Source of the DNA: CAZIAK01 sp964537035
GTDB taxonomy: Bacteria; Planctomycetota; B15-G4
Reading direction: 5' to 3'
Length of the DNA stretch: 64,000 nucleotides
NCBI GenBank assembly: GCA_964537035.1
Contig: CAZIAK010000001.1
Coordinates: 124,001 to 188,000 of the forward strand
Below the pieces are notes generated by a model. It had not been told where the DNA came from, did no database searches, and saw nothing but the letters and a program-made list of their open reading frames with translations. Of this stretch, positions 23,175 to 31,236 are shown in pieces; position 1 is the first letter of the stretch; each line of letters starts with the position of its first letter. Position numbers and translations under genes: made by a program.

Positions 23175-24374
23175 GTGACACCCCAGCGCATCATTCTTCA
23201 CGCCGACATGGACGCGTTCTTCGCCTCCGTCGAGCAGCGGGACGACCCCACCCTTGCTGGCCAGCCTGTCATCGTGGGCGGCCTGGGCCCCCGCGGCGTG
23301 GTCTCTGCGGCGTCCTACGAGGCCCGCACCTTCGGCGTCCACTCGGCCATGCCCTCCGCCCAGGCCCGGCGCCTCTGCCCCGAGGGCCATTTCGTGCCCG
23401 CGAGAATGTCCAGCTACACCGCGGCCTCCCGGGCCGTGCGCGAGGTCTTCGACAGCTTCACCGACCTGGTCGAGCCCCTGTCCCTCGACGAGGCCTTCCT
23501 CGACGTGACCGGCAGCCTGCGCCTCTTCGGGGACGGCGTGACCATCGCCCAGCGCCTGCGCCAGGACGTGCAGGCCGCCACGAAGCTCACGGTCTCGGTG
23601 GGGGTGGCCTCGAGCAAGTACGTGGCCAAGGTCGCCTCAGACCTCGACAAGCCAGACGGCCTCACCGTGGTGCCCGCTGGCGACGAGCAGGCCTTCTTGG
23701 CCCCCCTGCCCATCAGCAGGCTCTGGGGCGCAGGCAAGGTCACCCAGAAGCGCCTGACCGACCTGGGCTGGGACACCATCGGCGAACTGCAGAAGCAGAC
23801 GCTTGAGCAGCTCGTCGCGGCCCTGGGCGAACACACCGGCGTACACTTCTTTGACCTCTGCCGGGGACGGGATGTACGCCCGGTGCAGGCCAGCTCCGCG
23901 CCTCGTTCGGTGAGCCGTGAGACGACCTTCGGCGAAGACGTCAGCGATGAAGATGTGCTGCACGCCGTGCTGCTGGCTCACGCCGAAGACGTGGGCCGGC
24001 GGCTCCGTCGCAAGGGTCTGGCCGGGAAGACCGTGCGGCTCAAGCTCCGCTACCCGCCCTTCGAGACGCTCACTCGGCAGACCAAGCTGCACAATCCCAC
24101 CAGCGACGACGCGTGCATCTACCAGAATGGCAAGAAGCTGCTGACCGCAGCCCGTGCGGTGGGAAAGCCGGTGCGATTGCTGGGCTTGGGGGTGAGCGAT
24201 CTCTGTGCCGCGGACGCGCCTGTGCAAGGAGAACTCTTCAGCGAGCCGACGGAGGCGCCGGCGCAGTCGGTAAATCGCACCCTGGACGCCATTCGCGATC
24301 GTTTCGGGGGGACCGCGGCTGGCCGCTTGGGTGGACGGCCCAAGTCATCCGCCAGAGACCCGGAGAACCGCTGA
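23175..24374 (+). CDS. dinB: DNA polymerase IV (Y-family translesion polymerase)
   Basis: A 399-residue polymerase from a GTG at 23175. ADMDAFFASVEQRD with catalytic Asp11, SLDEAFLD with Asp105/Glu106, and SVGVASSKYVAKVASD are the Pol IV active-site blocks; the little-finger domain follows from about 235. A sliding-clamp binding motif, QGELF, is at 351-355. Pol IV bypasses lesions at stalled forks with low fidelity. The start is chosen because family members begin about 10 residues before the first catalytic Asp. A tiny ATG-GCG-GGG-TGA frame overlaps the start at 23167. Confidence 0.94.
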   Translation: MTPQRIILHADMDAFFASVEQRDDPTLAGQPVIVGGLGPRGVVSAASYEARTFGVHSAMPSAQARRLCPEGHFVPARMSSYTAASRAVREVFDSFTDLVEPLSLDEAFLDVTGSLRLFGDGVTIAQRLRQDVQAATKLTVSVGVASSKYVAKVASDLDKPDGLTVVPAGDEQAFLAPLPISRLWGAGKVTQKRLTDLGWDTIGELQKQTLEQLVAALGEHTGVHFFDLCRGRDVRPVQASSAPRSVSRETTFGEDVSDEDVLHAVLLAHAEDVGRRLRRKGLAGKTVRLKLRYPPFETLTRQTKLHNPTSDDACIYQNGKKLLTAARAVGKPVRLLGLGVSDLCAADAPVQGELFSEPTEAPAQSVNRTLDAIRDRFGGTAAGRLGGRPKSSARDPENR

Positions 24375-24473
24375 GGTTCTTCGAGGCAAAGCCTGGTCTG
24401 TGGGGCCGACGGGCCGTATTCCCTCGGCGCTTGCGCCGAATGACCTGCTCCCGCTGCCAGGCGAGGGCAGAGA

Positions 24474-24550
24474 TGGTGGGCGCAGCAGGGCTCGAACCTG
24501 CGACCCCCAGCTTGTCGAGCTGGTGCTCTAGCCAACTGAGCTATGCGCCC
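24474..24550 (-). tRNA. tRNA-Val (anticodon GAC), unusual C33
   Basis: A complete 77-base cloverleaf on the minus strand. The 7-bp acceptor stem (gggcgca/tgcgccc) is perfect, the D-arm is gctc...gagc, the anticodon stem is ccagc/gctgg and the T-arm gcagg-ttcgagc-cctgc; the discriminator is A and CCA is encoded. The anticodon loop reads tcgacaa, giving anticodon GAC. Position 33 is therefore C rather than the nearly universal T. The short variable loop excludes a serine tRNA. Confidence 0.9.
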
Positions 24551-24590
24551 ACGAGCGATGCGTTCGAGGAACGGCGTTCGCAGGGGCACA

Positions 24591-24619
24591 CTCATACGTA
24601 TTCGCAGGCCCGGGATCAA
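24591..24619 (-). promoter_or_regulatory. Likely promoter of tRNA-Val
   Basis: On the minus strand, TTGATC (24619-24614) and TATGAG (24596-24591) are separated by exactly 17 bases. Each matches the sigma-70 consensus at four of six positions. The predicted transcription start would be about 35 bases before the tRNA. The rest of the 24551-24772 interval holds no gene that I can see. Confidence 0.45.
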
Positions 24620-24772
24620 CAGCAGGCTCCCCAGATTGCCGCTTTCTCTGCCAGAGAGTCGGTCGTCAGAGCTTGAGGAGATTGCCCCTCGTCGGTAGGC
24701 TCCTTCCCCCTGTTCGCCCCGGAAGACCGGCGCGACATCAGGCCAACCAACCCTCCAGACAGAGACCGGGCC

Positions 24773-25885
24773 ATGAAGATCGGCGTTCCCACCGAGATCA
24801 AGCCGAGCGAGAACCGCGTGGCCATGGTGCCCGCAGGCGTCGACCTGCTCACCCACGACGGCCACCAGGTGTGCATCCAGCAGGGCGCTGGCCTGGGCTC
24901 GGGCATCACCGATGACGAGTTCGTCGCGGCCGGGGCCACCATGCTGCCCCACGCCGACGCGGTCTTCGCCGAAGCCGACATGATCATCAAGGTCAAGGAG
25001 CCCATCGCGGAGGAGTACCCGCGCATCCGCACGGATCAGGTCCTCTTCACCTACTTTCACTTCGCGGCCAGCGAGACCCTCACCGACGCCATGATCGCCA
25101 CGGGCTCGCACTGCATCGCCTACGAGACGGTCGAGGTCAACCGCACCCTGCCCCTGCTCACGCCCATGTCCGAAGTGGCGGGACGCATGGCGGTGCAAGA
25201 GGGCGCCAAGTACCTGGAGAAGCCCATGGGCGGTCGGGGCGTGCTGCTCGGCGGCGTGCCCGGAGTGGCCACGGGCCGCGTGCTGATCCTGGGCGGCGGC
25301 ATCGTGGGCATCAACGCCGCCAAGATGGCCGCGGGCCTGGGCGCCCGGGTCACCATCATGGATCTCGACATGGATCGGCTGCGTTACCTCGATGACGTCA
25401 TGCCTGCCAATGTCACGACTCGCTTCAGCAACCGTCTGGCCATCCAGGAGGAGCTGAAATCAGCAGATCTCGTGGTCGGCGCCGTACTGATCACGGGCGA
25501 GAAGGCCCCCAACCTGGTAGGGCGGAGCGACCTGTCGCTCATGCCTCCGGGTTCTGTCATCGTCGACGTGGCCGTCGACCAGGGCGGCTGTGTGGAGACC
25601 ATCAGGGCCACCACGCACCTCGACCCGGTCTACGAGGTCGAAGGGGTGGTGCACTACGGCGTGGCCAACATGCCCGGCGCCGTGCCCCGCACGTCGACCT
25701 TCGCCTTGACCAACGTGACCCTGCCCTACACCCGGCAGCTGGCCAACCAGGGCATGCGAGCGGCCCTGGCCGCCGACCCCGGCCTGGCCCTGGGCGCCAA
25801 CGTCATGGGTGGAGCCATCACCCATCCCGGCGTGGCCAAGGCCTTCGACCGCGAGCTGGTCTCTCTCGAGAGCGCTCTCGGCTGA
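24773..25885 (+). CDS. ald: Alanine dehydrogenase
   Basis: A 370-residue protein, the normal family length. The substrate-binding residues are visible: Arg15 (ENRVAMVP), Lys75 (KVKEP) and His96 (FHFAA). The Rossmann motif GGGIVGINAAKMA is near 175, and NMPGAVPRTST near 300 is an Ald hallmark. It interconverts L-alanine and pyruvate plus ammonia with NAD. It is separated from tRNA-Val by about 220 bases and followed at once by the nuclease gene. Confidence 0.95.
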   Translation: MKIGVPTEIKPSENRVAMVPAGVDLLTHDGHQVCIQQGAGLGSGITDDEFVAAGATMLPHADAVFAEADMIIKVKEPIAEEYPRIRTDQVLFTYFHFAASETLTDAMIATGSHCIAYETVEVNRTLPLLTPMSEVAGRMAVQEGAKYLEKPMGGRGVLLGGVPGVATGRVLILGGGIVGINAAKMAAGLGARVTIMDLDMDRLRYLDDVMPANVTTRFSNRLAIQEELKSADLVVGAVLITGEKAPNLVGRSDLSLMPPGSVIVDVAVDQGGCVETIRATTHLDPVYEVEGVVHYGVANMPGAVPRTSTFALTNVTLPYTRQLANQGMRAALAADPGLALGANVMGGAITHPGVAKAFDRELVSLESALG

Positions 25886-25965
25886 TCCACCGGCTCTCGT
25901 CGCCCCTCCGGTCGGTTCTCCGCTCGGTCTGGGGGCGACGAGCGCTGGCCCTGACCCTGGTCGCC

Positions 25966-26571
25966 TTGGCCAGCCACCCTCGGTCGCCGGGGTCGAGCCA
26001 GAGCAGCGCCTCGGTGAAGCAGACAGCGGGGGCCGAGTCCCCGACTGCCACCGTGCTCGATGGTGACACCCTGCGTCTCCCCAATGGGGACAAGGTCCGC
26101 CTCCTGGGCGTCGACACACCCGAGACGGGGCAGGCCCTGGCCCACGAGGCCACGGAGTTCGCCCGGGCCTACATCGAAGGGCAGACCATCCGTCTGGTCC
26201 CGGACAGCGGTGAGCGAGACCGCTACGGGCGCCTGCTGGCCGATGTCTGGGTGGACCGTGGCAGCCTCTCCCAGGCGTTGCTGCGGGCGGGGTTGGCCTG
26301 GGTCTATCGCGCCCCGGATCCGGCTCTGCTGGCCATTCAGGCCGAGGCCGTGGACGCCCGGCGGGGGGTGCATGCCTGGGTCGGCGCCGACGATGGAGTC
26401 CTCTATCGGCCCACGAAGACTTCGTTTCATCACCCCGACTGCAGGCTCCCGGGCGCCGACCGAGGATCCTTGCCTCTTGAAGAGAATCCCGGTTGTCTCT
26501 TCAAGATCGGGCTGTCACCCTGCCGACGCTGTCTTCCGTGGCCCCCTTCGTCCATCGCAACGGGCAGATGA
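25966..26571 (+). CDS. Thermonuclease-family (staphylococcal nuclease-like) protein
   Basis: From TTG at 25966 the protein has 201 residues. The SNase domain (about 25-125) contains catalytic Arg45, Glu53 (RLLGVDTPE) and Arg89 (RDRYGR). The C-terminal part has FHHPDC and PCRRC, a cysteine/histidine set like that found at the end of other SNase proteins. The frame stays open upstream and encodes an Arg-rich then hydrophobic stretch (RRALALTLVALAS) that looks like a signal peptide. The only start for it is a CTG at 25882 overlapping the ald stop, so the true start may be there. It probably degrades nucleic acids outside the cytoplasm. Confidence 0.82.
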   Translation: MASHPRSPGSSQSSASVKQTAGAESPTATVLDGDTLRLPNGDKVRLLGVDTPETGQALAHEATEFARAYIEGQTIRLVPDSGERDRYGRLLADVWVDRGSLSQALLRAGLAWVYRAPDPALLAIQAEAVDARRGVHAWVGADDGVLYRPTKTSFHHPDCRLPGADRGSLPLEENPGCLFKIGLSPCRRCLPWPPSSIATGR

Positions 26572-26597
26572 GTCGAAGAAAGGGTCGGCGGATCGCG

Positions 26598-27194
26598 ATG
26601 AGAGTGATGGGCATCGACAAGGACGTACTGACCACCGGCGACGTAGCCCGCATCTGCGGAGTCACGATCCGTACGGTGATCAAGTGGTTCGAGCAGGGCC
26701 GTCTCGACGGCTTTCGCCTGCCAGGCTCCCGCGATCGCCGCTTCACACTCGAAGCCACCACCCGCTTCTTGCGCGACAACGGCATGCCCCTCGACCTGCT
26801 CGAGCGGCGCCAGGACAGCTCCCGCAGGCTGCTGGTCGTGGACGACGACGTGGCCATCTGCCAGCTCATCTCCCGCTTTCTGAGCCCCATCGATGAGCTG
26901 CAGGTCGTGAGCGCCCACTCCGGTTGGGAGGCCGGCCTCAAGACCGCATCCTTCAAGCCACACCTGCTGCTGCTCGACTATCGCCTGGGCGACATGACCG
27001 GCGATCAGGTGGTTGACACGATTCGCGGCTGCGAAGAGCTCGAACAGCCTGCGATCATGATCATGTCTGCTCATCTCACAGAAGAAGACGCGCACGACGT
27101 GGTGGCCAGAGGTGCAGACGCCTATCTCGCCAAGCCCTTCGATCTCGACGATCTGCGAGACAAGGTCCTTCACTACGTGGGGATGGCGTCATGA
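26598..27194 (+). CDS. DNA-binding response regulator with N-terminal excisionase/MerR-like HTH
   Basis: A 198-residue protein with an N-terminal helix-turn-helix (about 10-65, TTGDVARICGVTIRTVIKWF) of the excisionase/MerR type, then a receiver domain (77-198). In the receiver, Asp82/Asp83, the phospho-acceptor Asp127 (LLLLDYRLG), Ser157 and Lys179 are present. Most response regulators put the DNA-binding domain after the receiver, so this order is reversed. No histidine kinase is adjacent. The ATG at 26598 begins close to the HTH; earlier in-frame ATGs at 26568 and upstream are possible. It ends in ATGA with uppP. Confidence 0.85.
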   Translation: MRVMGIDKDVLTTGDVARICGVTIRTVIKWFEQGRLDGFRLPGSRDRRFTLEATTRFLRDNGMPLDLLERRQDSSRRLLVVDDDVAICQLISRFLSPIDELQVVSAHSGWEAGLKTASFKPHLLLLDYRLGDMTGDQVVDTIRGCEELEQPAIMIMSAHLTEEDAHDVVARGADAYLAKPFDLDDLRDKVLHYVGMAS

Positions 27195-28003
27195 CCTTCG
27201 CCTTTCTGGCCATGTCGGCCCTGGCCAGCCTGCTGATCCTCGGCGCTGTCCAGGGAGCCACCGAGTTCCTCCCGGTGAGCAGCAGCGGGCACCTCGTGCT
27301 CTGCCGCGAGTGGCTGGGCTTCGAGGGAGACGGCTCGCTCGACCGGGAGATCGCCCTGCATCTGGGCACCTTGGTCGCGGTCATCGTCTTCTGCTACGAC
27401 GACATCCTGAACATGCTGCGTAAGGGCTCTGGCGGGCTGTGGCGGCTGATGATCGGCTCGACGGTGGTCACCGCAGCCCTGGGCCTGACGCTCAAGGACA
27501 CCATCGAGAGCAACCTGAACAACGCCTTCTCGGCGGGCCTTGGCCTGCTGATCACCTCGGCCATGCTGCTGCTCTTGGCCCCGAAAGATGACGAAGGGCA
27601 GACCCGAGATCTGAGCAGCGGGACCGTCCTCGATGCCCTGATGCTGGGGCTCTTTCAATCTCTGGCGCTCATGCCCGGAGTCTCCCGAGCGGGTTCGACC
27701 ATCGTGGCCGCCCTGCTCCTGGGATTTCACCGACCTCACGCCGTGCGCATCGCCTTCTTGATGTCCATCCCCGTGGTGGGGGGCGCGGTGCTGCTCCAAG
27801 GCCTGGAAAGCACTGAGGCCGCTGGCGCCGGTTTGGGGGGAGATGCAGGTCTCGACGCGAGCCTGGCCGCTGGCACGGTCATGGCTGGCGTGGTGGGCCT
27901 GGTCTGCCTGAAGTTCATCTCAGCCCGGGTCGATGCAGCCAACCTGCGCCGCTTCGGCATGTACACCCTGGTCCTGGGCGTCGCGGCCATCGCCACCTCC
28001 TGA
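27191..28003 (+). CDS. uppP: Undecaprenyl-diphosphatase
   Basis: A 270-residue membrane protein with about seven hydrophobic segments. The two active-site signatures are present: EFLPVSSSGHL near residue 30 and PGVSRAGSTI near 163. UppP removes a phosphate from undecaprenyl diphosphate so the lipid carrier for peptidoglycan and O-polysaccharides can be reused. An acidic/Gly-rich loop near 215 is somewhat longer than usual. Translation is coupled to the upstream regulator by ATGA. Confidence 0.94.
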   Translation: MTFAFLAMSALASLLILGAVQGATEFLPVSSSGHLVLCREWLGFEGDGSLDREIALHLGTLVAVIVFCYDDILNMLRKGSGGLWRLMIGSTVVTAALGLTLKDTIESNLNNAFSAGLGLLITSAMLLLLAPKDDEGQTRDLSSGTVLDALMLGLFQSLALMPGVSRAGSTIVAALLLGFHRPHAVRIAFLMSIPVVGGAVLLQGLESTEAAGAGLGGDAGLDASLAAGTVMAGVVGLVCLKFISARVDAANLRRFGMYTLVLGVAAIATS

Positions 28004-28061
28004 TTCGCCGCTGGCGGCACCACGGGGTATTCTGCGAGATTCACCGCCCCCCGGAGGAAAC

Positions 28062-29057
28062 ATGGCACGCAAGGCACTGATCACCGGCGTCACTGGTCAA
28101 GACGGCTCCTACCTGGCCGAGCTCCTGCTCAGCAAGGGTTATGAGGTCTTTGGCGTGGTACGCAGAGCGTCCACCGATCGCTTCGAGCGCATCGAGCACC
28201 TCCGTGATCGGGTGACCATCATCGATGCCGACCTGCTCGACCAGTCCTCGCTGATGTCGGCTCTCGAGCAGAGCCAGGCCGACGAGGTCTACAACCTGGC
28301 CGCCCAGTCGTTCGTGCCCACGTCCTTTCAGCAGCCCGTGCTCACCGCCGAGTTCACCGCGGTGGGTGTGGCCCGCCTGCTCGACGCCCTGCGCCACGTG
28401 CGCCCCGAGGCCCGCTTCTATCAGGCCAGCTCCAGTGAGATGTTCGGCAAGGTGTTCGAGTCGCCCCAGCGGGAGACCACGCCCTTTCATCCCCGAAGCC
28501 CCTACGGCGTAGCCAAGGTCTACGGGCACTGGATCACGGTGAACTACCGCGAGTCTTACGACCTGTTCGCTTGCTCGGGCATCCTCTTCAATCATGAGTC
28601 TCCCCGACGGGGGCTCGAGTTCGTCACGCGCAAGATCACCCACGCCGTGGCGCGCATCGCCGCCGGTCTGCAGAAGCAGCTCGCTCTCGGCAACCTGGAC
28701 GCCCGTCGCGACTGGGGCTTCGCCGGGGACTACGTGGACGCCATGTGGCGCATGCTGCAGCAGGACGTTCCCCAGGACTACGTCATCTCCACGGGCCAGA
28801 CCCACAGTGTGCGCGAGTTCTGTGAGATCGCCTTTGGCCACGTGAACCTCGACTACAACGATTACGTCGTCGTCGACCCGGCCTTCTTCCGCCCCGCTGA
28901 GGTCGACCTGCTGCTCGGTGACTCGAAGCGAGCCAACGACGAACTCGACTGGACACCCGCCGTCGACTTCACCCAGCTGGTCACCATGATGACCGAGTCT
29001 GACGTGGCCTTGGTCCAGAGCCAGATCGACCACGGCACGGCGAGCCCCACCCCTTGA
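28062..29057 (+). CDS. gmd: GDP-mannose 4,6-dehydratase
   Basis: A 331-residue extended SDR enzyme. GVTGQDGSYLAE (9-20) is the Gmd NADP-binding loop, SSSEMFG at 123-129 carries the catalytic Ser/Glu, and Tyr148/Lys152 form the YxxxK pair. The FNHESPRRG segment near 195 is also characteristic. It makes GDP-4-keto-6-deoxy-mannose. ATG at 28062 has a strong GGAGG Shine-Dalgarno. It overlaps the next gene by TTGA; together they supply a GDP-deoxyhexose for surface polysaccharide. Confidence 0.95.
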   Translation: MARKALITGVTGQDGSYLAELLLSKGYEVFGVVRRASTDRFERIEHLRDRVTIIDADLLDQSSLMSALEQSQADEVYNLAAQSFVPTSFQQPVLTAEFTAVGVARLLDALRHVRPEARFYQASSSEMFGKVFESPQRETTPFHPRSPYGVAKVYGHWITVNYRESYDLFACSGILFNHESPRRGLEFVTRKITHAVARIAAGLQKQLALGNLDARRDWGFAGDYVDAMWRMLQQDVPQDYVISTGQTHSVREFCEIAFGHVNLDYNDYVVVDPAFFRPAEVDLLLGDSKRANDELDWTPAVDFTQLVTMMTESDVALVQSQIDHGTASPTP

Positions 29058-30034
29058 AGGCACTGATCACCGGGGCGTCAGGCTTCGCCGGTCGACACCT
29101 GGTCGAGTGCCTGCTGAGCCAGGGTCACTCGGTGACCGCTACCGACCTGGCGCCGCCGGGCGAGCCCTTCCCCGACGGCGTAGAGGCTGTGCCTCTCGAC
29201 GTCACCGACGAGCAGGCCTGCTGGGAGGTGGTCCACACGGCCAAGCCCGATCTGCTCTTGCACCTGGCCGGGTTCGCTCATGTGGCCCAGGCAGAGGCCA
29301 ACCCGCAGCGCTGCCTGGCGGTGAACACCGACGGCACCCGGCACATGCTCAACGCCTGCCTGGACGGTCACGCGGCCGCTCGCTTCTTGCTGATCTCCAG
29401 CGCCGAGGTCTATGGCCGGGTGGCAGCAGAGCAGCTCCCTGTCACTGAACTTCAACCTCTCCGGCCCGCCACGGTCTATGCGGCCAGCAAGGCCAGCGCC
29501 GAGATGTTCGTGCACCACGCGGTGGCCCGAGGTCTGCACGGCGTGGTGGCCCGAGCGTTCAACCACATCGGCCCGGGGCAGTCCGACGAGTTCGTGGCCG
29601 CTGCGTTCGCCCATCAGATCGCGCGCATCGAAGCCGGGCTGCAAGAGCCTGTGCTCAACGTGGGCAACCTGGAGGCGGTGCGCGACTTCTCCGACGTGCG
29701 CCACACCGTGGTGGGATACCTGGCCTGTCTCGAAGTTGGCCAGCCCGGTGATGTGTTCAATGTGACCAGCGGTGCGGCGATCAAGATCCGAGACATCGTC
29801 GATGCCCTCGCCGCGCTCTCCACCGCACAGGTCACCGTAGAGGTCGACAAGGAACGCTTGCGCCCCCTCGATGTCCCCGTGTTCAACGGCTCGGGACAGC
29901 GCTTGGCCGACGCCAGCGGGTTCGCCCCCAGCTTCGACCTCTCAGCCACCCTGGCCGACGTACTCGACTACTGGCGCACCAAGGTGGCAGGCGTCGAGGA
30001 CGTTGATGCCGACAGGGGCCAGTCGTTGCGGTAG
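29054..30034 (+). CDS. rmd: GDP-6-deoxy-D-mannose (GDP-D-rhamnose) reductase-like epimerase
   Basis: A 326-residue SDR with TGASGFAGRHL at the N-terminus, SSAEVYG near 115 and Tyr142/Lys146. The FNHIGPGQSDEFV segment and the VGNLEAVRDFSDVR block are typical of Rmd, which reduces GDP-4-keto-6-deoxy-mannose to GDP-D-rhamnose. The substrate is exactly the product of the upstream gmd, with which it shares a TTGA overlap (TTG start). A GDP-talose-type product is an alternative. Its last 67 bases overlap the amidase gene on the opposite strand. Confidence 0.86.
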   Translation: MKALITGASGFAGRHLVECLLSQGHSVTATDLAPPGEPFPDGVEAVPLDVTDEQACWEVVHTAKPDLLLHLAGFAHVAQAEANPQRCLAVNTDGTRHMLNACLDGHAAARFLLISSAEVYGRVAAEQLPVTELQPLRPATVYAASKASAEMFVHHAVARGLHGVVARAFNHIGPGQSDEFVAAAFAHQIARIEAGLQEPVLNVGNLEAVRDFSDVRHTVVGYLACLEVGQPGDVFNVTSGAAIKIRDIVDALAALSTAQVTVEVDKERLRPLDVPVFNGSGQRLADASGFAPSFDLSATLADVLDYWRTKVAGVEDVDADRGQSLR

Positions 30035-31203
30035 CGCGCCACGATGGGCAACAGCCGCGCCCCCGGGCAGAGCGTGCTCGACTTGAAGAACTGGTGTGGC
30101 TGTATTGCCGAGCGGGGCAGGCCGAACCATCCCGAGAGAGCGTCGAGGACCTCGATCAATGACGCCTCCTGGGCCGGGGGGACAGGCCCGAGCTCGAAGT
30201 TGCCCAGCAGGCACACGCCGATGTTGCCCTCGTTGAGACCGGGAGACGTGTTGCCAGCGTGCGCACCCTGTTGGATCAGACGCCGCCCCTCCCACACACC
30301 ACCCTGGGCATCGATCAAGAAGTGGTAACCGATGTCGGCCCAGCCCTGGTTGCCCTGGTGATCGATCTGAATGGCACGCACCTGGGCGGCTGCGGAGCCA
30401 GCGGCAGGAGCTGGCAAGGCCGAGTGGTGCACCGTGATGGCCTTGATCTTGGTCATCTTGTTGTAGTTGCTGCGGATGGGGGCCGCCGCCCAGTGCGACC
30501 GAGTGCGCAAGCCGGGCAGAATCTCCCTGCTGTCCTGGGGAATGCCCTGGCTCTGACTCCTGGCCACGGTGGGCAAGGGCTTCCAGGTGCCCACGTCGGC
30601 CAGACGTGCCCGAGCATCCTCTAACAGATTCGGCGCCCCGCGACCCAGGCGGCCCCGGTACTCAAGTGCCTGGGCCATGGCTCCTACGCTTTCGCAGGCC
30701 ACGACCAGCGCGGCGGTCAAGCGCTGCCGGCGAGACGGGGAGACGGACTTCCAGGTGAGCAGGCTTTTGTACTGTTTTCGTGCCTCGGCAGCCTGACCCA
30801 CGCGCATCTGCTCATCGGCCCAGTCTTCAAGCACCGTCGCGCTGAAGGGGCTGTTTTCAGTGGACACCAGGTTGAAGGCCCGCTTGAAGCTGCCCAGGGA
30901 AGACAAGCGCAAGCCAGTCGCCGCCTGGGACCGAGCCTTGGCATGCTCACAGACCGCCAGGGTGTGAGCGCTGGGCCGGGGCCGTTGCTGGTCTGCCAGC
31001 ACCGCCTTGGTGAAGGCGATGATGGCTCGATGATCTCGGCGATCGACGAGATCTTGCAGCTGGGCCGTGACGGTGTTGCCGCTCACACTCGAGGAGGCGT
31101 CCTCGAGGGAGGTTCGTGATGGCTGGGATCGCCGGCCGGGGCCGACACACCCCATCACGACCGCTGAAATCAGCAGGGTTGACGCGAGGGTCTGGGTGCG
31201 CAT
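29968..31203 (-). CDS. N-acetylmuramoyl-L-alanine amidase (PGRP/amidase_2 type) lipoprotein
   Basis: A 411-residue protein with a lipoprotein signal ending in VVMGC (Cys19). A helical, TPR-like region covers about 40-200. The amidase domain follows at about 250-395: ITVHHSA with a zinc histidine, IGYHFLIDAQGGVWEGR, and HQFFKSSTLCPG with the second zinc ligands. It would cleave the bond between muramic acid and the stem peptide in the periplasm. The 3' end overlaps rmd antisense by 67 bases. It follows the MFS gene on the same strand. Confidence 0.88.
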   Translation of the reverse strand: MRTQTLASTLLISAVVMGCVGPGRRSQPSRTSLEDASSSVSGNTVTAQLQDLVDRRDHRAIIAFTKAVLADQQRPRPSAHTLAVCEHAKARSQAATGLRLSSLGSFKRAFNLVSTENSPFSATVLEDWADEQMRVGQAAEARKQYKSLLTWKSVSPSRRQRLTAALVVACESVGAMAQALEYRGRLGRGAPNLLEDARARLADVGTWKPLPTVARSQSQGIPQDSREILPGLRTRSHWAAAPIRSNYNKMTKIKAITVHHSALPAPAAGSAAAQVRAIQIDHQGNQGWADIGYHFLIDAQGGVWEGRRLIQQGAHAGNTSPGLNEGNIGVCLLGNFELGPVPPAQEASLIEVLDALSGWFGLPRSAIQPHQFFKSSTLCPGARLLPIVARYRNDWPLSASTSSTPATLVRQ

Positions 31204-31236
31204 CGCCGAACAGCCTTGCAGCCCGTGAGCCCCGAT

